NCBI GenBank assembly: GCA_022059125.1
Contig: JAEUWY010000006.1
Location: forward strand, 2,418,001 to 2,482,000
Origin: Corynespora cassiicola
Taxonomy: Eukaryota; Ascomycota; Dothideomycetes; Pleosporales; Corynesporascaceae
Length of the DNA: 64,000 nucleotides
Direction of reading: 5' to 3'
A program made the position numbers and the translations under genes. Of the stretch, positions 22,119 to 34,551 are shown piece by piece. How positions within the stretch are numbered: position 1 is the first letter of the stretch; every line of letters starts with the position of its first letter. The notes below the pieces were generated by a model that was given only the letters and a program-made list of their open reading frames with translations, made no database searches and was not told the origin of the DNA.

Positions 22119-22813
22119 TGTACCAGGGGGTTTTAAGTGGGATTGAGACAGGAAGAAGGACTAGAGAAGGAGAAGGGAGGGAGGAATGCTCTGGAAGCAT
22201 GGTTTTGTGCCTGACCTGGCTAGGATTTTTCTTTCATCGTAGATTGTAGCCTTTCTTTTCTCTTCTCTTTTTCTTTCCTTTTTTCCCCATGGCGATTTTG
22301 TGCTGGGTGCTGGATGCGCCACGGCCTTTTTTTTTCTCTCCCTGTTCTGTTTCTCCCTATTTTCCGATTTCATTATTGTCACAACACAGCTTCTTGCATA
22401 CCTACCGTTCGTACCCTACCTACCACCATATCTTACCTTATCACCACCACCATCAGCACTCACAAATTCACCCGTCGTTCCGTATTCCACACCCACACCC
22501 TACACACATCCTGCATTCTACATTGTACTGCACAGTATCATCTCATCACTCCCGCCCTTTTCGTCCACCCTGCCCCCCACATTTTGCATCATGGCGTTGT
22601 TTTTTCTTATCTGACCTGTCAAGTTATGGTGTATGTCTGTCACTGCCCTTTTTTGGAGCGTTCTTGCATGGCGTTATGGGTTTCGCTATTGGCATCTTGT
22701 AGGAGGAGGGAGGTCTTGTGTTTTGTTTTTTGGCTTCTTGTGGGTGTGCGGGCTGCTTGTTACCGTGCAATGGCATGGCATGCGCGCCTATAGTCGGGGT
22801 GGCCGAGCGAGAA

Positions 22814-22854
<41 letters not shown>

Positions 22855-23534
22855 AGGTGGAGTGCAGAGAGGAGAAGCGAGGAATTTGTGTCCACCATCG
22901 CCAGAGCCCCGGTGGGCGAGGTTCGCGTGCGGAACTAGATCTAGTGCTTGTATTTCTGGGAGGGTGGGTGGATTGTATTCCAAGTTCAGGACCGTGTACG
23001 AGAAAGTAGTCGAGAGTATCAAGGTAGAAGGAGGGAGATTGCACAGCGCGCTCCACAAGGGACCCGTTGGGCAAAGAAAGAACGAAAGAGAGGGCTATAA
23101 TCACACAACCGATTGATCGATCGAATGGTAGTCTTGCCCCGTCCTGTCCTGTCCGACAGCAGGCCTCGGCGAGGCACATGCAACAAAACTTCCCCGCGTA
23201 TTTGCGCTCTTCTGATTGTGGAGCAATAAGCCCACGTGGATAGAAGCTCTGTGGATTCAGGTATATATGTCTGGTAGACTGCCGAGCAAAATGCTCTTGT
23301 ACACGCCTGACGCCCTGTATGCGATGCCGCGACGCCGTGATGATTTCGCCTCTCGCCCTGCAGCAACTGTACTTCGTCCTCCATCTGCGTCAGAAGCGGT
23401 GGAAAAGTTATGACCCGTCATGCGCCTTCCCATCCCAACCCATTCCATTTCATCCCAGCCGATATATAGAAACCATCTCAAACGCCATCGCTTATGCACG
23501 ATCCCCTTCTTCATCCGCCGGACGTCTTTCCCTC
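22119..23534. other. Long intergenic region, low complexity, no gene
   Basis: About 1.4 kb lies between the end of the hypothetical segment and the stop of LST8. The first half is pyrimidine-rich (22240-22620) and the second holds a GA microsatellite. Short frames show biased composition and no domain. It is likely untranslated or structural sequence. Confidence 0.5.
22817..22853 (+). repeat. GA/TC microsatellite
   Basis: About 18 consecutive GA dinucleotides. A second GA tract in the Pbp1 intron at 16891 is of similar length. Confidence 0.9.
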
Positions 23535-24652
23535 CTAATTCCCCACCGCCGTGTCATTCAGCGCAACACACACGGCACCCCGATGGTGTCCATTGTACTG
23601 CCTAATAATACTCTGACTATTCAGCTCCCAAAGCCTGGCATAGTGGTCCGAGCACGCGGTAACCAGATAGGCGGAGTCGGCGCTGAAGGCGCAGTCCCAG
23701 ACCCAGCGCTGGTGGCCGTGCAGCGTGGTCTCGAGGGGGAAGGCGTTGGGGTCGCGGTCGGCGGCCGAGGGGAGCTGGTCCTGCGGGGTGGCATTGTGGG
23801 GCTGCGTCGTGTCGACGGACCAGATGCGGGCCGTGTGGTCGGCACTGCAGGTTGCGAGGTGGCGGACGTCCGGGGAGAGGAGGACGCGGGTGATGTAGGT
23901 CTGGTGGGCGACGAATTTGCAGACGGGAACGAGGGAGGTCACGTCGGCGCGTTGGATCATGCGCCAGACGTAGACGTTGCCCTGAGTTTCGTGTCAGACG
24001 TAGCTCGTAGGAGGAGAGAAAGGCGGGGGAGCGAAAAAAAGACGAAGCAAGGTACTTACAGCATTGTTTCCTGCGCATAGCATGGTGCCGTCGCTCGCCA
24101 CCGTGACGCTCGCCACCGAAACGTCGTCCTCGGGAATCAACTGATGGCTGCACTTGTTCTCGCCCAGATCCCAAATGCGCACATTGCCGCCGCGGTCGCA
24201 GCTGATTAGCTCGCCCTGATTGGGGTGGATGACCACATCGTTGACCGGTACGCCATGGGTGTAGTTGCGCTGCACCGAGCCACTCCTAGTGTCCCAGATC
24301 TTGACGGTGCCGTCCTCGGAGCTCGTCACCATCCACTTGCCCTCGCAGTGGAACGCGACGCCCGTGATGTTGGACGTGTGGCCGTCGAAGGTGAGCACGG
24401 CATTCGGGTTCGTCGACTTGATATCGTAGAGCTTGACCGTGTGGTGGCCGGCGGCGGCGAGGTAGCGCTTGTCGGGCGAGATGCAGAGGCGGTTGACCTG
24501 CGAGTCCGGGTGCGGGATGGTGCGCGAGCAGATGCCCGAGAGAGCTTCCCAGAAGCTGCGTGCAAGTTTAGTGCAGGGACTCTCAAAAGCAATCAGGCGG
24601 TTCCCTACCGGATTGTGTGGTCGTAGCCCGCAGTACAGAGAATGACGGACAT
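23535..24652 (-). CDS. LST8: TOR complex subunit LST8 (WD40 repeats)
   Basis: Three exons (24652-24609, 24555-24060, 23981-23535) encode about 328 residues, close to the usual 310-325. LST8 is a seven-bladed WD40 propeller that binds the TOR kinase domain in TORC1 and TORC2. The opening MSVILCTAGYDHTIRFWEALSG is typical, with intron 1 (53 bp) falling inside IRFW. Repeats end in YDIK, KIWD, RIWD, VWRM, RIWS and RLWE, and the last blade reads QYNGHHRGAVCVALND, strongly conserved in this family. Intron 2 (78 bp, GTAAGT donor) rejoins CAGNNA to GNVYVWR. The short C-terminal tail (TAVGN) differs from the usual end but follows the last blade. The promoter is shared with the divergent FMN-enzyme gene over 0.8 kb. 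Confidence 0.95.
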
Positions 24653-25476
24653 TGTTGGCGCGGTGGAGGTCGCCGCGGACTGTAGGCTGCAAAGGTGTGG
24701 CAGTAGATTATCCTCCAGCTATGCGACGCTTTCCCCAGCAACAAGGGTCGCAGAATTGGTGCGCGTCGAGGAGGTTGCGGGCAACAGCGTTGAGGACTGC
24801 GGGCATGGAGTTGAGGTCTCCATCTTGGCGCGGAGCTCGGACCACTCCAGGCCACGATTGGTCACCGGTGAGAGGCCACCACGGGCTTGTGACCTCTGGC
24901 GGTCGATGGAAAAGGGAACCAGGCATGTGAGCGTGCTGAGTCAGTGCTGCATCGGCATGCCTTGGAGACTCATGCAGAGTGGCGCCTCTGGATTGTCGCA
25001 TGGAGAGCTGGAGCTGGGCCATTGCCCGCGCTCCGAATAAGCTTTGGGTGCCCCACACCCGGGTGCCGCACGGACCGCCGGCATCAACCCACCAACACCA
25101 CCGCTGCATCATTCCGACCTCTGTCTGCCGAGCTTGACGAAGCTTGATCCTGCGTCTGTATGCCGTGCGTCTGGCCTCGCAGGAGTCGGTCTTCGGGGAT
25201 AAGGATCCAGGATCCGGATGCAGAGACTCGATCCGACCCATCCATCTGCCGGAGCCGTCATGCTGCTGTGGAAATGCCAACGTCATAGCCGGGCGTCATG
25301 ATTATGCCTCTCGACAGTCGATCAACATCAAGTAGGCCTTTTTATTCCAGGCAATTGCAATTGGCTGCTGGTCCAAGTCCTGTCCGCGGTTCTGATACTG
25401 TGTCGTTTGAAAACCTTCCAGTGGCCTGTCTCGCAGTCCAGTTCGTGTCCATCCAACCCGTATCCACAGCAGCACC
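24653..25476. promoter_or_regulatory. Divergent promoter region, LST8 and FMN oxidoreductase
   Basis: 824 bp separate divergent start codons. I saw no TATA box, repeat or other distinctive signal. The ATG of the plus-strand gene has a good context (CAGCACCATGG). Confidence 0.45.
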
Positions 25477-26991
25477 ATGGACCGCAACAACCCCAACCGC
25501 AAGCTCCGCAGCACCCCTCAATATGCTCTCTACCAGCGCGAGAACTTCTGGAAGTCCAACGACGGCGAAGCCCCCCTCTTCAACACGGGTATGCCCTCCT
25601 TGACCTCCCGCCTCTCCATCCCAGATCCTGACAATGCGCCTCACATGCAGACCCCTCCGCCCTCGAGGACCTCGCCCACACCAGGCTCTCCGAGAATGGC
25701 TGGCACTATGCTTCATCCAACGCGGGCCAGTCTCACACTCACATCACAAACCGTCAGGCCTTCTACCGCCACCGCATCATTCCGCGCATGGCCGTCGACA
25801 CGAACCAGCGCGACACTGCGACGTCCCTATTCGGACACACAGTCCCAGCGCCCGTAAGCTTCGCACCGGTCGGAATAAACAAGATCTACCATCCGCACGG
25901 TGAGATCCCCGTTGCAAAGGCGGCGGGAGAGCTGGGCTTGCCATATTGTCTGTCCACGGCCGCGTCGGCGGGAATGGAAGACGTGGGGAGGGCGAACGAC
26001 GAGGGAGCTGCTCGGAGAACCGACTCGTCCTCGTCAGGCGGAAAGGAACATGGCACCTCATCACCCTCCCACCCCTCCTCCTCCGCCCCGAAAAACTCCC
26101 AGCCCCTCGAACAACAAGGCACAGCGCAAGAGGCTGCCCAGGGCCTCCGCTTCTTCCAACTCTACCTCCCGCACTCCGACCCCCTGGCCAAATCTCTCCT
26201 GACCCGCGCCGCCCATTCCGGCTTTCAGGCCTGTATCCTCACCCTCGATACCTGGCAGCTCGCCTGGCGTCACGCCGACGTCGCCACTTCAAACTATGCT
26301 TTCTATCATGGCATTGGCCATGAAATGGGTCTCACCGACCCTATCTTCCGCCAAGAGCTCGCAGACGCGGGCATCGATCCAGAGACGCAGCCCAACGAGG
26401 CGGGCGCGCAGTGGATCGACAATGTGTGGCATGGGCGAGCACACACGTGGGGAAAGGTGGGCTGGGCCATGCAGGTGTGGAAGGAGGTCAGCAGTGGGAA
26501 GCCCTTCTGCGTCAAGGGGATTCAGAGCGTGGTGGACGCCGAACGTGCGGTCGAGTTGGGGGTCGATGGCATCGTGGTGAGTAATCATGCGGGGAGGCAG
26601 GTGGACGGGGCCGTGGCGAGTCTAGATGCGCTCGAGGACATTGTAGAGGGTAAGTCCAAGGCTCTTGCTCGCCCGTGTACCTGTGTACTGACAAATGGTA
26701 GCCGTCGGAGACAAGACGTACATCATGTACGATTCGGGAGTCCGCGGAGCCTCCGATGTCTTCAAGGCTTTGGCTTTGGGTGCCAAGTTTGTCTTCGTGG
26801 GACGCTTGTGGATCTGGGGCCTCGCTATCATGGGCGAGGCGGGCGTCCGACGCGTCATGAAGTCATTGCTGGCCGAATTTGACATTTTGCTCAACGTGGC
26901 CGGATACAGAAATGTGGGGGGAATCGACCGGTCGGCCCTGGAGAGCGGCCCAAGAAACTATGCCCTCCTCCCTGTAACATCAAAACTGTAA
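25477..26991 (+). CDS. FMN-dependent 2-hydroxyacid dehydrogenase/oxidase (lactate monooxygenase-like)
   Basis: Three exons (25477-25588, 25651-26649, 26702-26991) encode about 466 residues of an FMN-dependent alpha-hydroxyacid oxidoreductase. These TIM-barrel enzymes oxidise substrates such as L-lactate or mandelate. Visible landmarks are VSFAPVGINKIYHPHGE and LPYCLSTAASAGMEDV in the first half, CVKGIQSVVDAERAVELG, then DGIVVSNHAGRQVDG with the active-site histidine and FMN-binding arginine. The phosphate-binding end follows, with YDSGVRGASDVFKALALGA and VFVGR. A Ser/Gly-rich stretch of about 40 residues after MEDVGRANDEGA fills the loop that is variable in this family. The chain begins with RKLRSTPQYALYQREN, as in fungal lactate 2-monooxygenase-like proteins. 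Introns are 62 and 52 bp. No targeting peptide or cytochrome b5 domain is present, so it is not a flavocytochrome b2. Confidence 0.87.
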
Positions 26992-27478
26992 ATCATGTCA
27001 GCAGCACCTCAGGACACCACACCCAGAAAAAAAAAGACCATTGAACCGCAAATTGTTGAACCAACCCAACCTAGAATGCAGACCGACAGCAGCACTCCAA
27101 GATGGTCACCCTACGTGCTCTATTGAATGAGAACCGCATCGCTATGGACACCCAAGAAAAAGGGGAACGCAGGGGAGAGGAGAAAATAAAAAGGGGGGGA
27201 CGACGACAGGCGACGCCAGGTATCATTTCGTGATTGCCCTTGATTGAGTGATTTCGTCCGGCTCAGGGAGGCTTGTTTCATGATCCTTCATACGACCCGT
27301 AGCCCCGCAAAACAAACCTCCACCAACATGCCAACCCGTTGTTGCATATATCATGAACATTATCCGTGACCTGCCTTGCCAAAAACGAAGAACCTCTAAC
27401 CAGGCCCATGTACGATCAAAGAGTTGTGACCGAGATCAAGCGAGAGGGGGTGGGAGGGGAAGAGTGGGCGGGGGGAGA
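26992..27478. other. Convergent intergenic region
   Basis: 487 bp between stops of convergent genes. It contains purine-rich tracts and probably the 3' untranslated regions of both. No other feature was seen. Confidence 0.5.
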
Positions 27479-29409
27479 TCATTTTTCGCTGGCACCAGCC
27501 TTCTTGTCGGGCTGGCGCGAGTCCTTGTTCTCTGCGGGCGGGGGCTCGGCCGACTCTGACTTGTCCGACCTGTCCGTCTTGACGGACGAGGGCGACTCTG
27601 TGGTTTCCTGGGCTTGGTTGGGGCCAGGGGTGGCTTCGCGTGCGTTGCGGGTGCCGCCGTTGGAGGTCTCCGACTGGAACTTGTCGACTTGGGAGTCGAG
27701 GTCCTTGTCTTCGTCGTCATGGTCGAACATGTCGCTGTCGGGTGCTTCTGTAGAAATCTCAGTGCCGTCGCCGAGGAGGATGATCCGGTTACCCAGACCG
27801 CTGTTGGGACGGAACCTATGGTCAAGGTCCATGTCAATGTCATCAGGGCTGTCATCAATGCGGTGATGGACTCCGGGACCCCGGAATTCGGCTACAAGAT
27901 GGAATTAGAAACTGAGCTATTCTTCGACATTCTCGTCGGGAGAGGGCGGGTCAGACTTGCCGTACTCTGGTGGAGCACACGGGCCCTCTCCGTTTGCAAC
28001 CCTCTTCGCAATGTCCTCGTACCACTGCTCCTTTGTGCGTCCCTGGAGCAGACCAATTACAACCATGGTCATGTTGTCACATCCAACACCACCCGTGTCA
28101 CTGTTGGAAGCCAGACAGTTGTCCATCATGTTCTCGCAAATGGAGGCCAGGTCCTGCTTGGCCGCGATGCCCCGGCGCACGAACTCGATGACGGCTTGCG
28201 ACGACTGGCAGTCCCAGATTCCTGTCCCCTGTCAGCAAGCGGCGCGCGACTGGCGGCGGGTGAAGATGACGTACCATCGCAGGCAATAACCAAGAACTCA
28301 TCGTCCTCGTTGATATCGTGTATCTCGACGTCGGGGAAGGCGGTGACGATCTGGTGCTCGGGCGGGAGCTCTGCGCTCTTCTTGAACTCAAAGTCTCCAA
28401 TGGCGCGCGACAAGGCCAGGTTGCCATTGACGCGGCCAAAGTCGACGAAGCCTCCGGCGGCCTGGATTCGTGCCTTCTCGGCTGTTCACAGTCAGCCGAA
28501 ATTCACATGGCACACGCAGGGTGGTTGGTGGTGCGCACGCACCTTCGTTCTGGGGCTTGTGGTCGTAGGAGAGCGGCTTCGCGCGGCCCTTGATTCCAAG
28601 CACGCTGCGGGAGTCGCCCGAGTTGGCCTGCGAGGCTTTAGCATACCGGCAGGGAAACTCGTACATGTTTAGGGAGGGGCACATACCACGTAGATCTTGT
28701 CCTTGGAGATTAAGCCGACCGAAGCAGTGCAACCGGATACCTCCTCTTCATACTTGGGGTCTGTGCGATGAGTCAGCCGGGGGGCGTCAGCAGAATGAAG
28801 GGCTCGTGTGTGCATGTCATACCACTCAGGATGGCGCGGTCCGTGGCGAGGAAGCCGTCCTGCAGGGCCTTCTTGAAGTCGCCCTCTTTGAAGGCCTCCT
28901 GCTTGGCGACAATCTCGTGCAGGTGCTCGCCAGCGTATATGGCCACCTTGTCGCCGCCGTGGCCGTCGTAGACACCAAAGAAGCTTAAGCGCTTGTCGGC
29001 GGGGGTCGGCTTGCTGTTGTCGCCGGCGGCCTGGAGGTCGAGAATGGTTGCGTGGGCATCCTCCATGCTGATCCGCCATCCCTGCATCGAGGACACGCCG
29101 AAGATGAGAGAGTCGCCATCGCCGTTCTGTGATTTCTGCGAGGGGGGGCGCGCGTTAGCAGGGGGCTCTAGGGGTTCCGTCCCGGCGGGGCTGCAACGGC
29201 GGGGGGAGCAACGGGATGGACTGCAGCCAACGTGCGGTGGGCAGAGAGAGGGAGAGGGGGACTGGGAGAGAGGGGGGTCGAGGGTGAAGGTAAATGTTGA
29301 ATGCGTCCGGGTGCTGGCTTGGGGGCGGGTGCGGGGCAGCATTGAGGGCATTGAGGGGCTGAAGAGCACGTACCTTATCGACCACGGGCTCGGAGAGAGT
29401 CTGACCCAT
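27479..29409 (-). CDS. PP2C-type protein phosphatase (Ptc2/Ptc3-like)
   Basis: Seven exons (29409-29374, 29135-28823, 28758-28687, 28627-28553, 28481-28275, 28221-27961, 27891-27479) encode about 458 residues. It is a metal-dependent Ser/Thr phosphatase; Ptc2/Ptc3 relatives act on stress MAPK and checkpoint kinases. The start [12 protein letters not shown] keeps the myristoylation-type MG. PP2C motifs follow in order: [66 protein letters not shown] and [13 protein letters not shown]. The metal-binding Asp and Gly residues are intact. The tail is acidic and disordered. The last intron (27892-27960) is GC-AG, with donor GGCAAGT. Ignoring it ends the protein at a stop after NVEE, while splicing rejoins PPEY to [10 protein letters not shown]. 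Intron 1 is 238 bp, the others 53-71 bp. Confidence 0.92.
27892..27960 (-). other. GC-AG intron in PP2C gene
   Basis: The donor reads G|GCAAGT, the strong consensus seen in GC-type introns, and the acceptor reads TTGTAG. A CTAAT branch-like site lies about 15 bases before the acceptor. The 69-bp intron is a multiple of three but contains in-frame stops, so it must be removed to reach the acidic C-terminal exon. No GT donor in the right phase is available nearby. Confidence 0.75.
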
Positions 29410-31023
29410 ATTGAGGGGTGGCTAGGTTGCCGGTTTGGAGAGGGGAGTTGGGCTGGTGTTGGAGTGGTCGAGGCGCGGCGGGCGTGGGAGCATAGATTTG
29501 TGGCAGCGTCACCGGCGTTGTGGGGTTGGTCGGGAAACGGCGAGGGGGGCGGGCGGCGGGCGGAGCGCAGCAGCAGGAACAGCAGCAGCAGCAGCAGCTG
29601 GACAGGTGAAGGGAGGGGTGGACGGGACAGACGGAGCAGACGGAGCAGACGGGGCCAGGGCGGAGACAAATTTTGCGTGCTCGAGGCGCGAGGGAGGGCT
29701 GGGGGTGCGTTGTCGTGTGCGTGGGTGCGCGGGTAGGGTAGCAGAGGGCCTCTTCTCGACCGCGACGCAGGCAGAGGGAGCCCTTGGCTAGCCCGCTTTG
29801 GGCCCCGGGGCGTCATCTTCTCTCTTACCGGCGGCCTGCCTGGCCTGCCTGGCCTACCGTGGCCTGCCGTGGCCCTGCGGCTGCCTGGTGGTGCCCGTAC
29901 TATGGGTGGTGCCCTGGCCGGCACGGTGCTGTGCAGCCGCCGCCGTCTCGTGTGCCTCCGGACGGCCTGGCCTGCTTTCTCCTGCACCGCCTCGCCGGCC
30001 TGCCTCGCGTAGAGCCCCCCCGTCATTACACAATGGCGACGAAGGACGAAATACACCAGCCAGACTGAACGGGCCAGCCGTGGGCGGTAGGGTGCGCGCA
30101 GCCGCCACTCGCCCCCCGCCCAGCGAGGCCCAGCTGGCGTCAGGCTGCCCTGCCTGGGTGCTTGGGTGCTGCGGGCCCTTAACTCCGTGCGGCGCGGGGC
30201 AATGATTCTCCACGTCTCGAGGCACTCCAGACGGCCACACGAGCACACGAGCACACGAGCCTCATGGCTACTCTCCCCCGTGGATGCCCTCATGTATCCC
30301 GCTCACCCGCCTCTGCACCCGCCTCTGCGCCCCAGCTGACCTGACTCGGCCCGTGAGCCACTCACAGCCCCCCCCGTCCCGTCGCACCGCAGTCTTCTCA
30401 CTGCCTTGTCGCAGCCTCCGTGCCGCCGCAAGGCACCGATAGCGCCGGGCCTGGTCCCCCAGAACCGCTCGACTGCTCGACTGCCATACTCCAGCAACTG
30501 CCAACTGCCAACTGCCCTTCCCGCCCGCACATTATAACTCGTGTTCCGAAAATGATGAGACCAAACCCGCCCGTTGAATTGGCTGCTGCCTTGCCTTCCG
30601 TCCGCCCTGGCCGCCGTGGGCCGAATGCATCCGTCTCCCTCTATGTGCGCGGCACAGCCATCTCGTAAAACACGCAAGACTCAACTCGTGAAAGCACACA
30701 TGAAAGCACGCGCACTCCTTACTACGTCGGCCGAACCCGCATGCCTAGGCTCCTAGCCGTCACCTGCCCTGTTATCAGATGGAGAGCTGGTCGGCACTGA
30801 TCAACCCACGATCAGTAAGCCCACGCGTAGCGAGCCTCACCACTCCAGACCTCGGAACTTTGACTAGCGCGTGGGGTGCGAGATCGGCGGGCCGAGGACC
30901 TGCCTAGGTTCGTCAGTCGCCGCATCATATAGACCTCATCGGTCCCGGCACTCTGTTTCCCCCACATCTCAATCTATCTCGTGTCCCTTCTCTTCGTTAG
31001 ACCCCTTTCTGCACTAGACGATC
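29410..31023. promoter_or_regulatory. Long divergent promoter region of PP2C and acyl-CoA oxidase
   Basis: 1.6 kb between divergent starts with no supported gene. It contains a CAG/CAR run (29566-29600), a GACGGAGCA tandem repeat (29630-29655), a CCTGCCTGG-rich tract (29825-29880) and an ACACGAGC triplicate (30236-30262). Long antisense frames exist but have extreme Pro/Arg/Ala composition and no domain. Confidence 0.5.
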
Positions 31024-33257
31024 ATGGCCCCGACTCCGGCCTGGGTGAAGCAATTGAAGCCCTCTGGGCCCCAGGGCTCTGAGCTCCTGGCCGCAGAGCG
31101 CGCCAGCTCCGACATTCCCGTCAAGAAACTCGAACAGCTCCTTTTCACACAAGAGGTCATCGACCGGAGGCAGAAGATCCTCGACATCCTCAAGGCCGAG
31201 CCCGTCTTCGACAAGTCGCAAAACTACTTCTCTGGCAGGACCGAGCGCTTCGAGCGAGCCCTCGCGCGCGAGAAGAGGCTCAGGCTGCTCAAGGCAAAGT
31301 ACAACTGGTCTACCGAAGAGTTCCGCACCGCACTCGACCTCATTGGCGAGCCCGGCCCCTATGGACTCCACGACTCCATGTTTGTCGTATGCCTCCCCGT
31401 CCAAGCTGCCAGAGTAGAGCTGACACTGCCAGATTACCATCAACGAGCAAGGCACTCCTGAGCAGCACGAAGAGTTCCTCAAGTTGGCGCAACAATACAA
31501 GATCATTGGATGCTATGCCCAGACTGAGCTCGGTCACGGCTCCAACGTCCGTGGCCTGGAGACGACGGCGACATGGGACCCCACCGACAAGACCTTCGTC
31601 TTGCACTCACCGCACCTCACCGCTAGCAAGTGGTGGATTGGGTCGCTCGGCCGCACCGCAAACTACGCCTGCGTGATGGCCCAGCTCATCATCAACGGCA
31701 AATCATACGGCCCGCATCCCTTCATCGCCCAGATCCGTGATCTCAAGACACACGAGCCGCTGGAGAATATTCATGTCGGAGACATTGGCCCCAAGTTTGG
31801 ATACAACACCATGGACAACGGCTTCCTGCTGTTCAACAAGGTCAAAATTCCTCATGGCAACATGCTGGCCCGCTTCTCCAAGGTAGATCCCGAGACGGGC
31901 AAGTATGCTCGCCAGGGCTCGCCCTCACTCATCTACGGCACCCTCACATGGGTCCGTTCGTCCATTGTCATGCAGGCCGGAAGCATCTTGGCTCGCGGCG
32001 TCACCATTGCGACTCGCTACTGTGCTGTCCGCCGCCAGTTCCAGGATCGCGATGCCCCAGCAGGCGAGAAGGGAGAGAACCCGGTTTTGAACTACACCAT
32101 GGTTCAGATCCGCCTACTGCCGCTCTTGGCTGCCACCTTTGCTCTCCACTTCACTGGAAAGGCAATGATGGATTTGTACTCGGAGAACCAAAAGCGGATG
32201 AATGAGAAGAGTGCAAGCAGAGACTCTGGCAAGAGGGGGGCTGGCCCCGAGGAGACCGAGGCTGGAAGTGATATTTTGGCCGATCTCCACGCCTCATCTT
32301 GTGGATTGAAGGCCCTGTCTAGTACCATTGCCGCCGAGGGTCTGGAGGTCTGCCGCAGAGCCTGCGGAGGTCACGGATACTCCAGCTTCAGGTATGTCCA
32401 GTCTCTCCATCCTGTTTGATCAAGCTGACTTTGATAAAGTGGTATCGGCCCCTGGTATGCCGATTATCTCCCAACTGTCACCTGGGAGGGTGACAATTAC
32501 ATGCTTACCCAGCAGGTAGCTCGTTATGTATGTAATCCCACGCCTCTAAATGTCCCTCACCAACTGACTCCTCCAGCTCCTCAAATCCGCCCGCTCCGTC
32601 CTCAACAACGAGAAGCCCATCAACGACACCACTCGCATTCTCTCTCACTTCCGCTCGCGTTCCGAGATTGGCTGCGCCTTTGACATCATTGGCTCCGACA
32701 CGGATCTTGTCGCTGCGTTCGCCTGGCGCGCTTCTTTCCTTACCTTCGAGGCTCTCAAGCACCGCGACACTGAGAAGAAGCCCTGGAACGACCTCCTCGT
32801 CGACTTCTACCGCCTCGCAAAGGCCCACTCACAGTACATGGTCGTCAAGAACTTTTACGAGGCCCTGCAGACGCCCGAGACCAAGGCCGGCCTCGACGAG
32901 GGCGCCCTCGAGGTGCTCACCAAGCTCTTCCGCCTCTACGCCCTGCACACGCTCGAGCAAGAGGGCTCCGAGTTCTACGCCTCGGGCGCGTGCTCAAAGC
33001 ACCAGATCATGCTCGCCCGCACAAACGCCGTCATGAAGCTGCTCAAGGACATTAGGCCGCATGCCGTGCGCCTGGTCGACTCGTGGGGCTTTGACGACTG
33101 GCTTCTGGACTCGAGCTTGGGGCGCGCGGACGGCAAGGTGTATGAGGATATGTTTTACAGGGCGAGCGAGTTGAATCCTTTGAATGGCATCACGGTGGAT
33201 CCCTATCCCGAGAGTGAGGTGCTGTTTAGGAAGGTGGAGACGAGGAGTAAGTTGTAG
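31024..33257 (+). CDS. POX1: Peroxisomal acyl-CoA oxidase
   Basis: Four exons (31024-31386, 31433-32391, 32440-32527, 32577-33257) encode about 696 residues, normal for the family. The enzyme catalyses the first step of peroxisomal beta-oxidation, making trans-2-enoyl-CoA and H2O2 with FAD. The C-terminus is SKL, a canonical PTS1 peroxisome signal. Diagnostic segments are GCYAQTELGHGSNV, LHSPHLTASKWWIG and NYACVMAQLI in the middle domain. ATRYCAVRRQF and CRRACGGHGYSSF follow, the second completed across intron 2 to SGIGPWYADYLPTVTWEGDN, which holds the catalytic glutamate. Introns are short (46, 48, 49 bp) with GT-AG ends. The start is supported by an A at -3 and a full-length acyl-CoA oxidase N-domain. 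Nothing looks broken. Confidence 0.95.
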
Positions 33258-34551
33258 AGAGAGAGAAAGGGGAAGTGTTTTGATAGGACATGAGTTGGGG
33301 CGACTTTTTGCATTGCATCGTATAGGGTGGGCATTTTTGGGTTAGATAAGAATACCACAAGAATGGAAATCAATATTAGGATCGTGATTGTTTTGTCCTG
33401 CTGGACTTGGAATGTGCATATCAGATTTTGGGAAGTCTTTTTGTTGGGCAGTTTGTTGGGTGAGTAGATGCATGTTGCGAGTCTCTTAGAGATATAGGAA
33501 CTGTGACGGAGAAATAAGATATGCATGTGAGGTATGAGGAAGAACAGAGCTGCTATATATGATACGGTGGGTTCGATTGTGAGATATTGTCATCCGGTTA
33601 ATCCTGAGAGTTTGTGGTTTTGCTAGCGAATGACAAGGGGAGTGAAGGGTAGGGGTAGGGAAGAAGAAGGGGTAGCCTTCGGGTAGGGGGGCGTAGGGCC
33701 TTAATTCAACTTTTACGCTTTCCTGTCTCTATTTTGTGTATTGGGGGCAAAAAATTATTCTTTGTGGATTCTAGCTGTGGCTTGCCTCCTCCGTCGAGAG
33801 GCAGGTATAAGGGAAAAAAGATCGCACCCGCGCACGAGTTTTGAACGGCTGTGCGCAGAGAGCAGGGGACTGTTACTCGGTCGACCTCGCCTCTGCACGA
33901 ATCTCGGGGCCGAGAAAACTCTCTGTACTTAATGATATCCTTTGTCTCGCGTTGGAGGAGCTCGGGAGTATATCGTAATATGTTACGGCTATGACGATAT
34001 CAGCATATAGGCCCGTATTGCTGTTATTTTGTCGATTTTGCCTTCAATTCGAAATGCAAATATTTCAAAAATCTTTATTTTCATGGAATATCCACTGTCT
34101 CGATGAGGGAAGAATAAAGTTGGTGTCGAGGAGATATTGTAGGCCTTAAACATGCTTATCTGGATCCACTCATGTCCAGGGCCACAGTTCAAGTGGCATG
34201 CTCCATATTACTGTTGAAAGAAAATGGTAGAGTTGATATCACATACTCGAATTCACATAAAATAAGTGTGTAAGCTACTTAATGAGCCATTACAAATACT
34301 ATTGTTATGCTGATCGAGGCTTGCGTTCAAAATCATTCATCTTTCCTTACTGGTGCGCCTATATTGTGTCGCAGTTCATGCAGCATCAACGTAATCAAAA
34401 GTGAGCGAATTCAGCCTTCTGTTGCAAATTTGACTTATCTCACGTCCCGCTTCTTCTTTTTAGCTACCCAACCTGCAGCTTTGGAAGCTGCCTGAAACAT
34501 CATTTCAAGAAATTTACGGTTGTCATAGCGGTTTTTAGGTCCCTACATATC
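33258..34551. other. AT-rich intergenic region
   Basis: 1.3 kb after the acyl-CoA oxidase gene with no recognisable coding sequence. It marks the change from the GC-richer conserved block to an AT-richer accessory block and includes homopolymer-rich sequence around 33610-33780. Confidence 0.5.

Noticed and set aside
22817..22853. GA tract as a possible CRISPR or tandem-array feature
   Set aside because: It is a simple dinucleotide microsatellite without spacers.
28773..30293. A 506-codon open frame on the minus strand over the PP2C 5' half and its promoter
   Set aside because: It reads through PP2C introns 1 and the leader with extreme Arg/Pro composition; only the exon part matches a protein.
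33567..33600. GGTTCGATT resembling a tRNA T-loop
   Set aside because: No acceptor stem, anticodon arm or D-arm can be paired around it.
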